DNA of 64,000 nt from Flavobacterium sp. MDT1-60 (GCF_014844035.1 NZ_CP062159.1:2604001-2668000), one strand, 5' to 3'; numbered from the stretch's first letter, positions 38,357 to 48,915 are shown. Notes: generated by a model from the letters alone, not told the origin. Numbers and translations are program-made.

Positions 38357-41299
38357 ATGAAAATAATTAAAACCAAATTTTTACTTTTATTACTCTTACT
38401 TCCTTTTTGTGTTTTTGCTCAAAACACAATTGGCGGAGTTGTCTTGGAAAATTCTACCAAGCAGCCCATACCAGGAGTAAACATAAAAGTAGTAGGAACA
38501 AATATCAGTACCACGACTGACTTTGACGGAAAATTTCAATTATCCGGAGTAAAAGCAGATAGTAAAATTACATTTTCTTATACCGGTTATACCAATCAGA
38601 CTGTACCGGCTTCTGGACAGAAAAACATAACCGTATATCTTGAGGAAGATAATAACCAGCTGAAAGAAGTAGTTGTTCAGGTAGGTTACGGAAGCGTTAA
38701 AAAGAAAGATGCCACAGGATCTGTTACGGCACTTACTACCAAAGACTTTAACAAAGGAAATAATATTACAACAGAAAATCTGCTTAGCGGTAGAGTAGCT
38801 GGTTTAACAGTAAATTCAACGGGTGCTCCAGGTTCTAGTTCTCAAATTAGAATTCGTGGAGGAAGTTCACTTTTTGCAAGTAATGATCCTCTTATTGTCA
38901 TCGACGGATTACCTCTTGATAATGCTACAAATACAGGTTCTTCTTCCTTTTTAGCATCATTAAATCCGGCAACTGTCGAATCCATAACGGTTTTAAAAGA
39001 TGCATCTGCTTCAGCAATTTACGGTTCCCGCGCTTCAAATGGAGTAATTATAATTACGACTAAAAAAGGAAGCAAAACATTATCCGTAGATTATAATGTA
39101 CAATATGCTGCGGGTACGCTGACTAAAACTGTCGATGTTTTTAGTGCAGATGAATTTAGAAGTGTTATTGCAGACAGAAGAAGCGATGATCTAAGTAAAC
39201 TGGGAACTGCAAATACGGACTGGCAAAAAGCAATTTACAGAAACACCGGAACGGTAGATCAAAGTTTAGCCGTTAGAGGAAGTTTATTCAATATCATTCC
39301 AACAAGTTTAACGCTTGGAAATACAGATCAGCAAGGATTGCGTCTGACGAATGAGTTTAAAAGAAATACGATTGGTTTGGTAATGAATCCTACATTCTTA
39401 GACAATCATTTAAAACTAAGGCTTTCGGCCAATTATACAAACGAAAAAAACAGATTTACAGATGCTGTTGAAGGAGCTGCTATTGGTTTTGACCCAACAC
39501 AGCCTATAAAAGTTGATGGTGCACCTTATGGAGGTTATTTTGAATATACTACTGGTGTAGATGCAAACGGAAATTACCCGTTAGTATCAACTGCAGCTAG
39601 AAATCCTGTTTCGCAATTGTTGAACACAAATGACAGAGGAACGAATGACAGAATTTTTGGAAATTTTGAAATGGATTATAAATTTCATTTTTTACCCGCT
39701 TTAAGAGCTGTTGTAAATGTTGGTTATGATGAATCGAATGGAGAAAGAAGAAGATTGGTTGGTGCTGATGCCGGTTCTGCTCCATCAAACAACAACATTC
39801 CGTATGGGACAAATGAATATACAGAAGCAACCAGAAAAAATAAATTACTAGATACTTATTTAGTTTATAACAAAACTTTTAATGCATTGAATTTTGAAGC
39901 GACTGGTGGTTATTCGTATCAAAAATTTCAAAGCTCAAGATTTGAAACCGGTAATATCCTAAATCCGGATTTACCATCAACATTTCCTGAAACCACTTTG
40001 GATACAGATGTTGTTTTATTGGGATTCTTTGCCAGAACAAACTTAAATTTTAGAGACAAATATCTATTAACGATGTCTTACAGACGAGATGGTTCATCAA
40101 GATTTGAAGAAGCTAATCGTTGGGGAAATTTTCCTTCTGTAGCTTTTGCATGGAAAATCAAAGAAGATTTCTTTAAAGAAAGCAATACATTATCTGATTT
40201 AAAATTAAGGCTAAGTTGGGGTATAACGGGACAACAGGATATTCCTGAACCAAACGGATACCTGCAAAAGTACCAGGTTGGCGGTGGAAATTCTGAATAC
40301 TATTTTGGTACAAGTCCAGTTCCGGTTGCACTTCCTTCAAAAAGAACAAACAATTTGAAATGGGAAGAAACCACTTCATATAATGCAGGTCTTGATTTTG
40401 GTTTTTTAAACAATCGCTTATCTGCCGGACTTGATGTTTATTACAAAGAATCTAAAGATTTATTAGTAAATGCAGCAATATCTGATGGTAGTAATTTTTC
40501 TAACCGTGTGTATCAAAACGTAGGGAGCTTTACCACAAAAGGGGTCGAGTTTACGATTAATGCAAATGCCGTTAAAACAGAAAATTTTAACTGGAATATG
40601 AATTTTAATATAGCCAAATTCGAAAGAAGAATCAAAAATCTGGTTAACGGAACTGATATCTTTTTAGGAGACAACATCGCAGGAACAGGAACTCCGGGAC
40701 AAATTTTCAGAGAAGGTTACACTCCTTATTCTTACTACGTATACAAACAATTATACAACAACGAAGGAAAGCCAATTGAAGGCGCTTTTGTAGATTTAAA
40801 TGGTGATAATATTAAAAATGATTCCGATAAATACATTTATAATAATCCGGACCCGGATTTCACTTTAGGATTTGCATCCAACATGAATTATAAAAAGTTT
40901 GACTTTTCATTTAATTTAAGAGCCAGTATTGGTAACCGAATTTTTAATGCGGTAGATGCCAGCAGAGCACAATATGATGCTATGGAAAACGGAGGAGTTT
41001 TAAGTAATATTCCGTCTCAGGTAACAGAAACTAATTTTCAGACTACCTCAAATGTTGTGTTGTCAGATCTTTATATAGAGAATGCTTCTTTCTTAAAAAT
41101 GGACAATATTACGTTAGGATATACTTTAAACAACTGGCTAAACAGCAAAGCATCGTTAAGAATGTCGACTGGAGTTCAGAACGTTTTTGTAATTACAAAA
41201 TACAGCGGTTTAGATCCTGAAATTACAAATAACGGTGTAGACAAAACAATTTACCCTAGACAACGATCTGTTTTATTTGGTCTTAATCTTAAATTTTAA
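38357..41299 (+). CDS. SusC-like TonB-dependent transporter 3 (galactan locus)
   Basis: This 980-residue outer-membrane barrel is predicted to import beta-1,4-galacto-oligosaccharides. The signal peptide ends PFCVFAQ. The carboxypeptidase-regulatory-like domain (about 24-100, QPIPGVNIKVVGTNISTTTD), TonB-box region LKEVVVQVGYG, plug (YGSRASNGVIIITTKKG) and aromatic final strand (VLFGLNLKF) are all present. The SusD gene starts 10 bases after its stop. The substrate is inferred from the two GH53 genes downstream and the similar gene order in known Bacteroides pectic-galactan loci. Confidence 0.95.
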   Translation: MKIIKTKFLLLLLLLPFCVFAQNTIGGVVLENSTKQPIPGVNIKVVGTNISTTTDFDGKFQLSGVKADSKITFSYTGYTNQTVPASGQKNITVYLEEDNNQLKEVVVQVGYGSVKKKDATGSVTALTTKDFNKGNNITTENLLSGRVAGLTVNSTGAPGSSSQIRIRGGSSLFASNDPLIVIDGLPLDNATNTGSSSFLASLNPATVESITVLKDASASAIYGSRASNGVIIITTKKGSKTLSVDYNVQYAAGTLTKTVDVFSADEFRSVIADRRSDDLSKLGTANTDWQKAIYRNTGTVDQSLAVRGSLFNIIPTSLTLGNTDQQGLRLTNEFKRNTIGLVMNPTFLDNHLKLRLSANYTNEKNRFTDAVEGAAIGFDPTQPIKVDGAPYGGYFEYTTGVDANGNYPLVSTAARNPVSQLLNTNDRGTNDRIFGNFEMDYKFHFLPALRAVVNVGYDESNGERRRLVGADAGSAPSNNNIPYGTNEYTEATRKNKLLDTYLVYNKTFNALNFEATGGYSYQKFQSSRFETGNILNPDLPSTFPETTLDTDVVLLGFFARTNLNFRDKYLLTMSYRRDGSSRFEEANRWGNFPSVAFAWKIKEDFFKESNTLSDLKLRLSWGITGQQDIPEPNGYLQKYQVGGGNSEYYFGTSPVPVALPSKRTNNLKWEETTSYNAGLDFGFLNNRLSAGLDVYYKESKDLLVNAAISDGSNFSNRVYQNVGSFTTKGVEFTINANAVKTENFNWNMNFNIAKFERRIKNLVNGTDIFLGDNIAGTGTPGQIFREGYTPYSYYVYKQLYNNEGKPIEGAFVDLNGDNIKNDSDKYIYNNPDPDFTLGFASNMNYKKFDFSFNLRASIGNRIFNAVDASRAQYDAMENGGVLSNIPSQVTETNFQTTSNVVLSDLYIENASFLKMDNITLGYTLNNWLNSKASLRMSTGVQNVFVITKYSGLDPEITNNGVDKTIYPRQRSVLFGLNLKF

Positions 41300-41309
41300 T
41301 AACGAAACG

Positions 41310-42917
41310 ATGAAAAAATATATTTTAATAACAATTTTAGCATTGACTACCGTTTTTCAGTCTTGTACTGATGACTTAAACGTAGTCTCTAAAGATGATG
41401 ACGTTCTTTCGTCTGATGTTTTATTTTCGACTCCGGACGGATATAAAAAAGCTTTTGCAGGAGTATACGGAAATTTAACTTTAACCGGAGTATTGGGCCC
41501 TGATAATTCTTCGCTTGAAGGTGTAGATGCAGGAACAAGCCAGTTTACGAGATGTTTATTGTACATGCAGGAATTAACAACAGACGAACTGGTTTGGAGT
41601 TATGAAAATGACGGAGGAACCGCAGAATTACAACGTAATATCTGGACGGCCGCAAATCCTGTTATTTTAGGAATGTTTAGCAGAACGATGGTTTCTGTTT
41701 CTTATGCAAATGAATTTTTACGTCAGAGTACACCTGAAAAACTAAGTTCAAGAGGTATTACTAATGCTGCAACTTTGGCCGATATTGAACTTTACCGTAA
41801 AGAAGTTCGTGTTTTAAGAGCGTACGCTTATTATAACATGATGGATTTATTTGGAAAAGCACCAATGTATACCGAAAATGATCCTGTAAATTTTACCGGA
41901 CCTGAGTTTAACAGAAAACAATTATTTGATTTTATCGAAACGGAACTTAAAGCTGTTTTACCAGATTTAAAAGCGGCCAGAACGAATGAATACGGGCGAC
42001 TGGACCAATCTATGGCACGTATGATTTTGGCAAAAATGTATTTGAATGCCCAGGTATATATTCAGGAAAATCGTTTTAATGACTGTATTACAATGTGTAA
42101 TGAAATCATTGCAGGCGCTTATACTTTAAAACCAAAATACCTGGATAACTTTAAAGCAGATAACAACACCTCTGCAGAAATCATTTTCGGAATCCAGTCA
42201 GATGGAGCAGTTTCTCAAAACTGGGGCGCAACAACGGTTTTAACAAACGGACAAATTGGTGCATGGGAAAACAATGGTGCCGACTTTGGAATTGGCGGCT
42301 GGACAGGAGCACTTAGAATAAGAAAAGAATTTGCTCAAAAATTTGACGGGACAAAATTCAGTCAGGATACCAGAAATACTATAGGGAAAGGTGTTCAGGG
42401 CGATCCGGCCAAACAAAGATCTATTGATATTGAAGATATTGGAGTAAAAACACAAGGCTATATTTTATCTAAATTTTCTAATAAAACTTCCACAGGAGTT
42501 AACGGGATCAGTTCTACATATGCTGATACTGATTTTCCATTATTCAGATTAGCCGATGTATATTTAATGTATGCAGAAGCCACTTTAAGAGGTGGAAACG
42601 GGACAACTACTCAGGCTTTAAATTATGTAAACGCTTTAAGACAAAGGGCTAATAGTAACTTGACTGTTGGAAACATTGCGCTAAGCGAATTAACACTTGA
42701 TTTTTTAATTGATGAAAGAGCACGTGAATTACACTGGGAAGCACACCGAAGACAAGATTTAATTCGTTTTGGAAAATATACCGGAGGATCTTACAATTGG
42801 GCATGGAAAGGAAATTCTTCAAAAGGAATCTCTATTCCTTCTTACATGAGCGTTTTTCCTATTCCGGAAGGATCATTGGGAGCCAATAGAAATTTGACTC
42901 AAAACACGGGTTACTAA
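41310..42917 (+). CDS. SusD/RagB-like glycan-binding lipoprotein 3 (galactan locus)
   Basis: The ATG at 41310 is chosen because it gives a lipoprotein signal (MKKYILITILALTTVFQSC); an upstream in-frame alternative at 41277 lies inside SusC. The 535-residue protein has SusD helical repeats (for example VLRAYAYYNMMDLFGKAP) and the conserved C-terminal LADVYLMYAEATLRGGNG and IDERARELHWEAHRRQDLIR motifs. It should cap the SusC 3 barrel and capture galactan chains at the surface. The SusE-like gene follows after 31 bases. Confidence 0.95.
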   Translation: MKKYILITILALTTVFQSCTDDLNVVSKDDDVLSSDVLFSTPDGYKKAFAGVYGNLTLTGVLGPDNSSLEGVDAGTSQFTRCLLYMQELTTDELVWSYENDGGTAELQRNIWTAANPVILGMFSRTMVSVSYANEFLRQSTPEKLSSRGITNAATLADIELYRKEVRVLRAYAYYNMMDLFGKAPMYTENDPVNFTGPEFNRKQLFDFIETELKAVLPDLKAARTNEYGRLDQSMARMILAKMYLNAQVYIQENRFNDCITMCNEIIAGAYTLKPKYLDNFKADNNTSAEIIFGIQSDGAVSQNWGATTVLTNGQIGAWENNGADFGIGGWTGALRIRKEFAQKFDGTKFSQDTRNTIGKGVQGDPAKQRSIDIEDIGVKTQGYILSKFSNKTSTGVNGISSTYADTDFPLFRLADVYLMYAEATLRGGNGTTTQALNYVNALRQRANSNLTVGNIALSELTLDFLIDERARELHWEAHRRQDLIRFGKYTGGSYNWAWKGNSSKGISIPSYMSVFPIPEGSLGANRNLTQNTGY

Positions 42918-42948
42918 AACTTTTTTAAAAACATAAACGATACAAAAA

Positions 42949-44016
42949 ATGAAACACATATATAAAATTTTTATAGCTATTGCCATAATTACAGGACTTT
43001 GGTCTTGTGAAAACGAAGAGAATTTGATGATCTTAGAACCTCAGGAAGCTGCTTTTTCCATGATTACACCTGATAATGGTTCTTCGACTATTTTAAATAA
43101 AGACACACCTAACAATACTGCCCTGACTTTTACCTGGGAAAAAGTGAGTTACGGAACACCTACAATCGTTACCTATACGGTACAGTTTGCAGCCAGTAAT
43201 ACAGAGTTTGCAGCTCCGGTAGATATTACTTCTTCTACTTCTACTCATGCCTCTATTTCAGTGGCTGAGCTTAATGCAAAAGCACTTGAACTTGGTCTTA
43301 CAGCTGAGGTTGAAGGAACAATCGATGTTCGAATTAAATCAACGGTTGGAACAACACTTTCAGAGCCAAAACTTTCTACACCAATTACGATTGCATTGAC
43401 TCCTTACAGAGGTGTATTTCCTAGAATTGATTTGTTTTTAGTAGGACCTGGTTCCGCAGCGGGATGGAGTGTAACAAGCAACAACATGCCAATTTACAGA
43501 GATACAAAAGAAAACGTAAAGTTTTATTATACAGGATATTTTAATAAAGATGGTTTTAAATTAATAGAACAAATTGGTTTCTGGGCTCCTGCTTACGGAA
43601 CAAATGGAGCCAAAGTACAATACAGAGCAACAGAAAGCGATACTGATCCGGGTGTATTCCCTACGGCAGCTGCAGGTTATTATAGTTTTGAAGTTAATCT
43701 TGAAGAATTAACGTACAAAATCACGCCTTATACAGGACCAATGACAACGTATGCAACAATTGGTTTGACCGGATCTGTATTAACAGGCGATGATACGGGT
43801 TGGAATACAGAGGTTCCTTTAGTGAAATCTGCATTTGATAGCCATATCTGGAAAGTTACTCAAACCTTAAAAGCCGGAAAAATGAAATTCAAAGCAAACA
43901 ACAGCTGGGATGTAAGCTGGGGCGATAATGGCGGAGATATTATTGTTGAGGCTGGAAAATATGAAATCTGGTTCAATGACCTGGATGGTCGTTACATGTT
44001 CATAGCAACTCCATAA
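42949..44016 (+). CDS. SusE-like outer-membrane glycan-binding lipoprotein
   Basis: This 355-residue lipoprotein (signal ending GLWSC) has an N-terminal SusE immunoglobulin-like domain (about 30-150, LTFTWEKVSYGTPTIVTYTV) and two carbohydrate-binding-module-like domains of about 100 residues each (starting near FPRIDLFLVGPG and TYATIGLTGS). SusE/SusF proteins sit on the cell surface and hold polysaccharide near the SusCD importer. The conserved tryptophans in GWSVTSNN, GFWAPAYG and DVSWGDNGG are candidate sugar-stacking residues. A terminator follows at 44037-44072, separating import and enzyme genes. Confidence 0.85.
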   Translation: MKHIYKIFIAIAIITGLWSCENEENLMILEPQEAAFSMITPDNGSSTILNKDTPNNTALTFTWEKVSYGTPTIVTYTVQFAASNTEFAAPVDITSSTSTHASISVAELNAKALELGLTAEVEGTIDVRIKSTVGTTLSEPKLSTPITIALTPYRGVFPRIDLFLVGPGSAAGWSVTSNNMPIYRDTKENVKFYYTGYFNKDGFKLIEQIGFWAPAYGTNGAKVQYRATESDTDPGVFPTAAAGYYSFEVNLEELTYKITPYTGPMTTYATIGLTGSVLTGDDTGWNTEVPLVKSAFDSHIWKVTQTLKAGKMKFKANNSWDVSWGDNGGDIIVEAGKYEIWFNDLDGRYMFIATP

Positions 44017-44036
44017 ATTGAATTTAAAAAAATAAG

Positions 44037-44072
44037 AGAAGCCTCAATAAGCTTATTTTGAGGCTTCTTCTT
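44037..44072 (+). terminator. Terminator after the SusE-like gene
   Basis: An 11-bp stem (AGAAGCCTCAA at 44037-44047 with its complement at 44058-44068) surrounds an internally palindromic loop and leads into a T-rich tract. It may reduce expression of the GH53 genes relative to SusCDE. Confidence 0.75.
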
Positions 44073-44128
44073 TACATTAAAAGAACTTATTTTTAAATTT
44101 AAAATCTCATTAATTATAATTCATATTC

Positions 44129-45226
44129 ATGAAAAAATATATAAAAATTCTTGGGTTACTTGCTATAACGGCAATTCAGGTTTCGTGTTCAGGTAATGAT
44201 GCTGCAGACACAGAAGCTGTTAACCCGCCAGATGCAAGTGATACTTTTATCAGAGCATCAGATGTTTCTTTTCTTCCTCAAATGGAATCTTTGGGAACTA
44301 AATTTTACAGCAATGGCAAAGCCGAAGAAATGCTTACAACACTAAAAAATGCAGGTTGTAATACAGTCCGAATTCGTTTATGGAAAAATCCTGTAAATGG
44401 GCGTTCTGGTTTAAGTGAAGTAAAACAATTGGCTCAAAAAGCAAGGCAAGCCGGTTTAAGAGTCTGGCTTACCGTTCACTATTCTGATAATTGGGCAGAT
44501 CCGGCAGTGCAGACCATTCCCGAAGAATGGAAAAACTTATCTTTTACCGATTTAAAAACGGCAGTTTCTGATTATACCGCTACAATAATTACAGAAATCA
44601 ATCCGGATATTATTCAGATTGGTAATGAAATAAATAGCGGATTATTATGGCCGCAAGGAAATCTAATCAATAACGAACAACAATGTATTGCGTTATTAAC
44701 TGCTGCCAGCGCGACAGTTCGCAGTAAAGCACCAAACACAAAAATAATGATTCATTATGCGGGTGTAAATGGCGGTGCTACGGATTGGTTTTTCACCAAA
44801 ATGAAAAGTGTTGATTACGACTATATAGGGCTATCTTATTACCCTGTTTGGCACGGTAAAGATTTAACAGTAGTAAAAAATACAATTGATGCTTTAGGAA
44901 AAAAATTCACTAAAAAAGTCCTGATTGCAGAAACTGCTTATCCTTTTACCTTATTACACAATGATCAGACTAATAATATTGTAGGGACAAACGATCAGTT
45001 GGTACCAGGTTATCCGGCAACTCCGGCAGGACAACGAACTTTTGTTATGGATATTAAAAACATCGTAAAAACATCAGAATTTGGGCAAGGATTTGCGTAT
45101 TGGGGAGGGGAATGGGTTGCTTTTAAAGGACCACAATCGACAAGCGGTTCTACATTCGAAAATCAGGCTTTATATAGTTTTGATAACAATGCCTTATCCG
45201 TAATGCAAGCTTTCAGTAAAGACTAA
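44129..45226 (+). CDS. GH53 endo-beta-1,4-galactanase, lipoprotein
   Basis: This 365-residue enzyme is predicted to cut beta-1,4-galactan side chains of pectin. The signal ends IQVSC, giving a lipoprotein likely to be at the cell surface. GH53 motifs are complete: RASDVSFLPQME at the start of the barrel, RIRLWKNP, VHYSDNWADP, the acid/base Glu in IQIGNEINSGLLWP and the nucleophile Glu in LIAETAYP. It is followed after only 3 bases by a second GH53 gene. The two differ clearly in sequence, so they are an old duplication, probably one endo-acting surface enzyme and one acting elsewhere. Confidence 0.93.
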   Translation: MKKYIKILGLLAITAIQVSCSGNDAADTEAVNPPDASDTFIRASDVSFLPQMESLGTKFYSNGKAEEMLTTLKNAGCNTVRIRLWKNPVNGRSGLSEVKQLAQKARQAGLRVWLTVHYSDNWADPAVQTIPEEWKNLSFTDLKTAVSDYTATIITEINPDIIQIGNEINSGLLWPQGNLINNEQQCIALLTAASATVRSKAPNTKIMIHYAGVNGGATDWFFTKMKSVDYDYIGLSYYPVWHGKDLTVVKNTIDALGKKFTKKVLIAETAYPFTLLHNDQTNNIVGTNDQLVPGYPATPAGQRTFVMDIKNIVKTSEFGQGFAYWGGEWVAFKGPQSTSGSTFENQALYSFDNNALSVMQAFSKD

Positions 45227-45229
45227 AAC

Positions 45230-46261
45230 ATGAAAAAATCACTAAAAATTGTATCTTTTTTAATAATAACTGCCGTTCTGTTTACTTCCTGTAAATCTAA
45301 AATGGTAAGTGAAAAATATTCTTTTTCAAAAGGTGCAGATGTAGGCTGGCTGCCACAAATGGAAGCAACAGGCTATAAATTTTATGATGCAGACGGTTCT
45401 CAAAAAGACTGTCTGCAATTATTAAAAGATCGCGGAATAAATACCATCAGGTTACGCGTTTGGGTAAATCCAAATGATGATAAAGCCAGCGGACACTGCA
45501 GTCCGGAAGAAACGGTTGTCATGGCAGTTCGCGCGCAAAAAATGGGAATGCGTATCATGATCGATTTTCATTACAGTGATTCCTGGGCAGATCCCGGCAA
45601 ACAAAATAAACCGGCTGCATGGGCAAAACATTCTTTTCCGGAATTGTTAACCGATGTTTACCAACATACTTACAATGTTTTGCAACTGTTGAAAAAAGCA
45701 GGCGTAACTCCGGAATGGGTTCAGGTTGGAAATGAAATTCCAAGTGGAATGCTTTGGCCGGAAGGACACACAGACAATTTTAATCAGCTGGCACAATTAC
45801 TTGATAAAGGATATGAAGCGACCAAAGCCATCGACCCAAAAATTAAAGTAATAGTTCATCTGGACGAAGGAAATAAAAGCGAAAAATTCAGATGGTTTTT
45901 TGATAAAGCCACAGAAAATAAAGTGAAATATGATGTAATTGGTTTGTCGTATTATCCGTACTGGATCAAGACTGATTATCAAAGTACCATTTTAGATTTA
46001 GAAAATAATCTAAAAGACATGGCTTCCCGCTACAACAAAGAAGTGATGGTGGTCGAAGTTGGAGGTGATTATACATTAGTACAAAACACCAAAGAAATGC
46101 TAGAAGCTACTATAAAAGCCGTAAAAAGCGTGCCTGATAACAAAGGTTTAGGCGTTATTTATTGGGAACCACAAGGCGAAAAAAGCTGGAGCGGTTATCA
46201 ATTAAACGCCTGGCTTCCTGACGGAAAACCATCACCGGCACTGGATGCTTTTAAAGAATGA
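45230..46261 (+). CDS. GH53 endo-beta-1,4-galactanase, second copy
   Basis: This 343-residue lipoprotein (signal ending LFTSC) has GADVGWLPQME, RLRVWVNP, FHYSDSWADP, the acid/base Glu in VQVGNEIPSGMLWPEG and the nucleophile Glu in VMVVEVGGDY. The last replaces the ETAYP of its neighbour, as is usual in one GH53 branch. It starts 3 bases after the preceding GH53 stop and must be co-transcribed. A 7-bp tandem repeat and the GH2 gene follow. Confidence 0.93.
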   Translation: MKKSLKIVSFLIITAVLFTSCKSKMVSEKYSFSKGADVGWLPQMEATGYKFYDADGSQKDCLQLLKDRGINTIRLRVWVNPNDDKASGHCSPEETVVMAVRAQKMGMRIMIDFHYSDSWADPGKQNKPAAWAKHSFPELLTDVYQHTYNVLQLLKKAGVTPEWVQVGNEIPSGMLWPEGHTDNFNQLAQLLDKGYEATKAIDPKIKVIVHLDEGNKSEKFRWFFDKATENKVKYDVIGLSYYPYWIKTDYQSTILDLENNLKDMASRYNKEVMVVEVGGDYTLVQNTKEMLEATIKAVKSVPDNKGLGVIYWEPQGEKSWSGYQLNAWLPDGKPSPALDAFKE

Positions 46262-46269
46262 TTTTTTTA

Positions 46270-46311
46270 AATTAAAAATTAAAAATTAAAAATTAAAAAT
46301 TAAAAATTAAA
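46270..46311 (+). repeat. 7-bp tandem repeat (six copies) upstream of GH2
   Basis: Six perfect head-to-tail copies of AATTAAA occupy 42 bases in the gap between the second GH53 gene and the GH2 gene, ending 55 bases before the GH2 start. Copy number could change by slippage and alter spacing or expression, but no such effect is shown. Confidence 0.9.
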
Positions 46312-46366
46312 TTTTACCGTTAATAAGTTGTCTTAATATCTTAGTGGTGAAAAAATAAAACAGAAA

Positions 46367-48804
46367 ATGAAATTAATTTTTAGATCAATAGTATCGTTAT
46401 TTCTACTGATTTTTTCGTCTGGAAAAATGATGTCACAATCAACTACAGTTATTTTAAAAGATAACTGGCGTTTTTCTAAAGCCGTAAAAGAAGAGGCATC
46501 TTCAATAAATTTCGATGCTTCCAAATGGGAAAAAGTCAGTGTACCTCATGATTGGGCCATTTACGGACCGTTTGATAAAGAATGGGATAAACAAGTTTCG
46601 GCAATTGAACAAAACGGAGAAAAAATTCCAACCGAAAAAACGGGTCGTACCGGAGCACTTCCTCACATTGGTACAGGTTGGTATCGAAATACATTTTCTA
46701 TTCCCGAGTTTAAAAAGGGAAAGAAAGCACTTCTTATTTCGAAGGCGCCATGAGCGAACCTCAGGTTTTTTTAAATGGAAAAAAGATAGGAAACTGGGGT
46801 TATGGATACAGCTATTTTTATATTGATATTTCCAAAGATCTAATAGCCGGATCAGAAAATGTATTGGCTGTAAAACTGACTAATATGCCATTTTCTTCAA
46901 GATGGTATCCCGGAGCTGGTTTATACAGAAAAGTGAGTATTGTCATAAAAGAAGAGGAAAACTTTGTACAATGGGGAACTTTTATTACAACCCCGGACAT
47001 CAAAGAGAATACTGCTGTTGTTGATCTTAAAGCGGAGGTTAATGGCCATAATTTGTCGATGGTAACGGAAATAAAAGATGCAGATAACACTATTGTAGCC
47101 ACACAGAAAGATACAGAAATGAAAGACGGAAAATTTCATCAGACTATTTCTGTTGCCAAACCTCATTTGTGGAGTCCTGAGACACCTTATTTGTATACAG
47201 CCATTACCAAATTATACGCAGCTGACGGAACTTTAAAAGACGAACAAAGTATAAAATTCGGAATCAGATCAATTAAATACGAACCTCATGTTGGCTTTAG
47301 TCTTAACGGAAAAGTGACGAAATTTAAAGGAGTTTGTCTTCATCATGATTTGGGGCCTCTTGGTGCTGCGGTAAACAAAGCGGCACTTCGAAGACAGCTT
47401 ACGATTCTAAAAGATATGGGATGTAATGCGATTCGCAGTTCTCATAATATGCCTTCTTTTGAACAGCTTGAATTGGCCGACGAAATGGGATTTATGTTTC
47501 TGGCTGAAAGTTTTGACGAATGGGCCAAACCAAAAGTACAAAACGGATATCATCGCTTTTTTGAAGAATATGCAGAAAAAGACATTGTAAATTTAGTGAG
47601 AGCCACACGTAATCATCCTTGTATTGTAATGTGGAGTTCAGGAAATGAAGTTCCGGATCAATATGGAGCTGAAGGTTTGACAAGAGCTAAATTTTTGCAG
47701 GATGTTTTTCATAGAGAAGATCCTACGCGTCCGGTAACGGTGGGAATGGATCAGGTAAAACAGACTATGGCGTCAGGTTTCGGATCTTTATTAGATGTCC
47801 CGGGACTGAATTACAGAGTGCATCTTTACGAAGAAGCTTACAAATCATTTCCACAAGGATTTATATTAGGGTCAGAAACTGCTTCGACTGTGAGTTCAAG
47901 AGGAATTTATAAATTTCCTGTCGTACAGCAAAAAGAAAAGCAATACGATGATCTTCAATGTTCGTCTTATGATCTCGAAGCTTGCAGCTGGTCGAATGTT
48001 CCTGATGAAGATTTTGTGCTTCAGGATGACAAGCCATGGGTTATAGGCGAATTTGTCTGGACCGGTTTTGATTATTTGGGAGAGCCTACGCCTTATGATG
48101 AAAAATGGCCATCGAGAAGTTCTTATTTCGGAATTTCAGATTTAGCAGGACTTCCTAAAGACCGTTTTTATCTTTATAGAAGCAGATGGAATACACAGGA
48201 TAAAACGCTTCATATACTGCCACATTGGAACTGGAAAGGAAGAGAAGGAGAAATTACTCCGATTTTCGTTTACACAAATTATGACAGTGCAGAGCTTTTT
48301 ATAAACGGAAAAAGTATGGGTGTGCAGAAAAAAAACAATTCTACTCCACAAAACCGCTATCGTTTAATGTGGAACGATGTGAAATATGAGCCAGGAACGG
48401 TAAAAGTAGTAGCATTTGATTCAAATGGGAAGATAGCCGCAGAAAGTGAGGTTAAAACGGCCGGAGATCCCTATAAAATTGTTCTCGAAGCAGATCGCCA
48501 AATTATCAAGGCCGATGGAGAGGATATCTCTTTTGTAACGGTATCAGTGGTAGATAAAAACGGAATTCCATGTCCGACAGCAGTTAATGAACTGCAATTT
48601 AAAGTAACCGGTGCAGCAACGTACAGAGCTGCATGTAATGGCGATGCTACGTCATTGGAAATATTTCACCAGAATAAAATGAAGCTTTTCAGCGGTAAAC
48701 TTGTAGTTTTGGTTAAAGCAGTTAAAACTGCAGGTGCCATTCAATTGGAAGTAACAGCTAAAGGACTTCAGAAAGGTAAAATAGGTTTAAAGTCGGAACT
48801 TTAA
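46367..48804 (+). pseudogene. GH2 beta-galactosidase of the galactan locus, apparent single-base frameshift
   Basis: Two frames together encode a GH2 enzyme of about 812 residues. Frame one (from ATG 46367) has a signal peptide and the start of the sugar-binding domain (VPHDWAIYGPF, HIGTGWYRNTF) and stops at 46753. Frame two resumes with SEPQVFLNGKKIG and holds the rest of the sugar-binding domain, the immunoglobulin-like domain, the TIM barrel (acid/base Glu in MWSSGNE, probable nucleophile in LGSETAS) and C-terminal domains. One extra T in the TTT at 46737-46739 would restore an uninterrupted FEGAMSEP. In galactan loci this enzyme removes galactose from imported oligosaccharides, so its loss would block the last step unless another galactosidase substitutes. 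Confidence 0.87.
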
Positions 48805-48842
48805 TAATCAGACTTGCTGTTTAGATGAAACAATGTTCTTAT

Positions 48843-48915
48843 AAAAAATGCGCAAAGTTATTTGCGCATTTTTTGTTTCTTAGCAAATCTAAACCTGATG
48901 AAAAGTCCTTCATTT
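48843..48915 (+). terminator. Terminator of the galactan operon, derived from a REP-like repeat
   Basis: A perfect 14-bp stem (48843-48856 with 48861-48874) with a 4-base loop and T-run lies 38 bases after the GH2 stop. The 3' arm and the next 40 bases (TTTGCGCA, T-run, GTTTCTTAG, AAACCTGAT, AAAAGTC in order) match the left end of the RAYT-associated repeats at 56895 and 58789, so the terminator appears to be a degenerate copy of that element. Confidence 0.75.

Noticed and set aside
46270..46311. CRISPR-like array
   Set aside because: The units are 7 bp without spacers, so this is a simple tandem repeat. No Cas genes or spaced direct repeats occur in the window.
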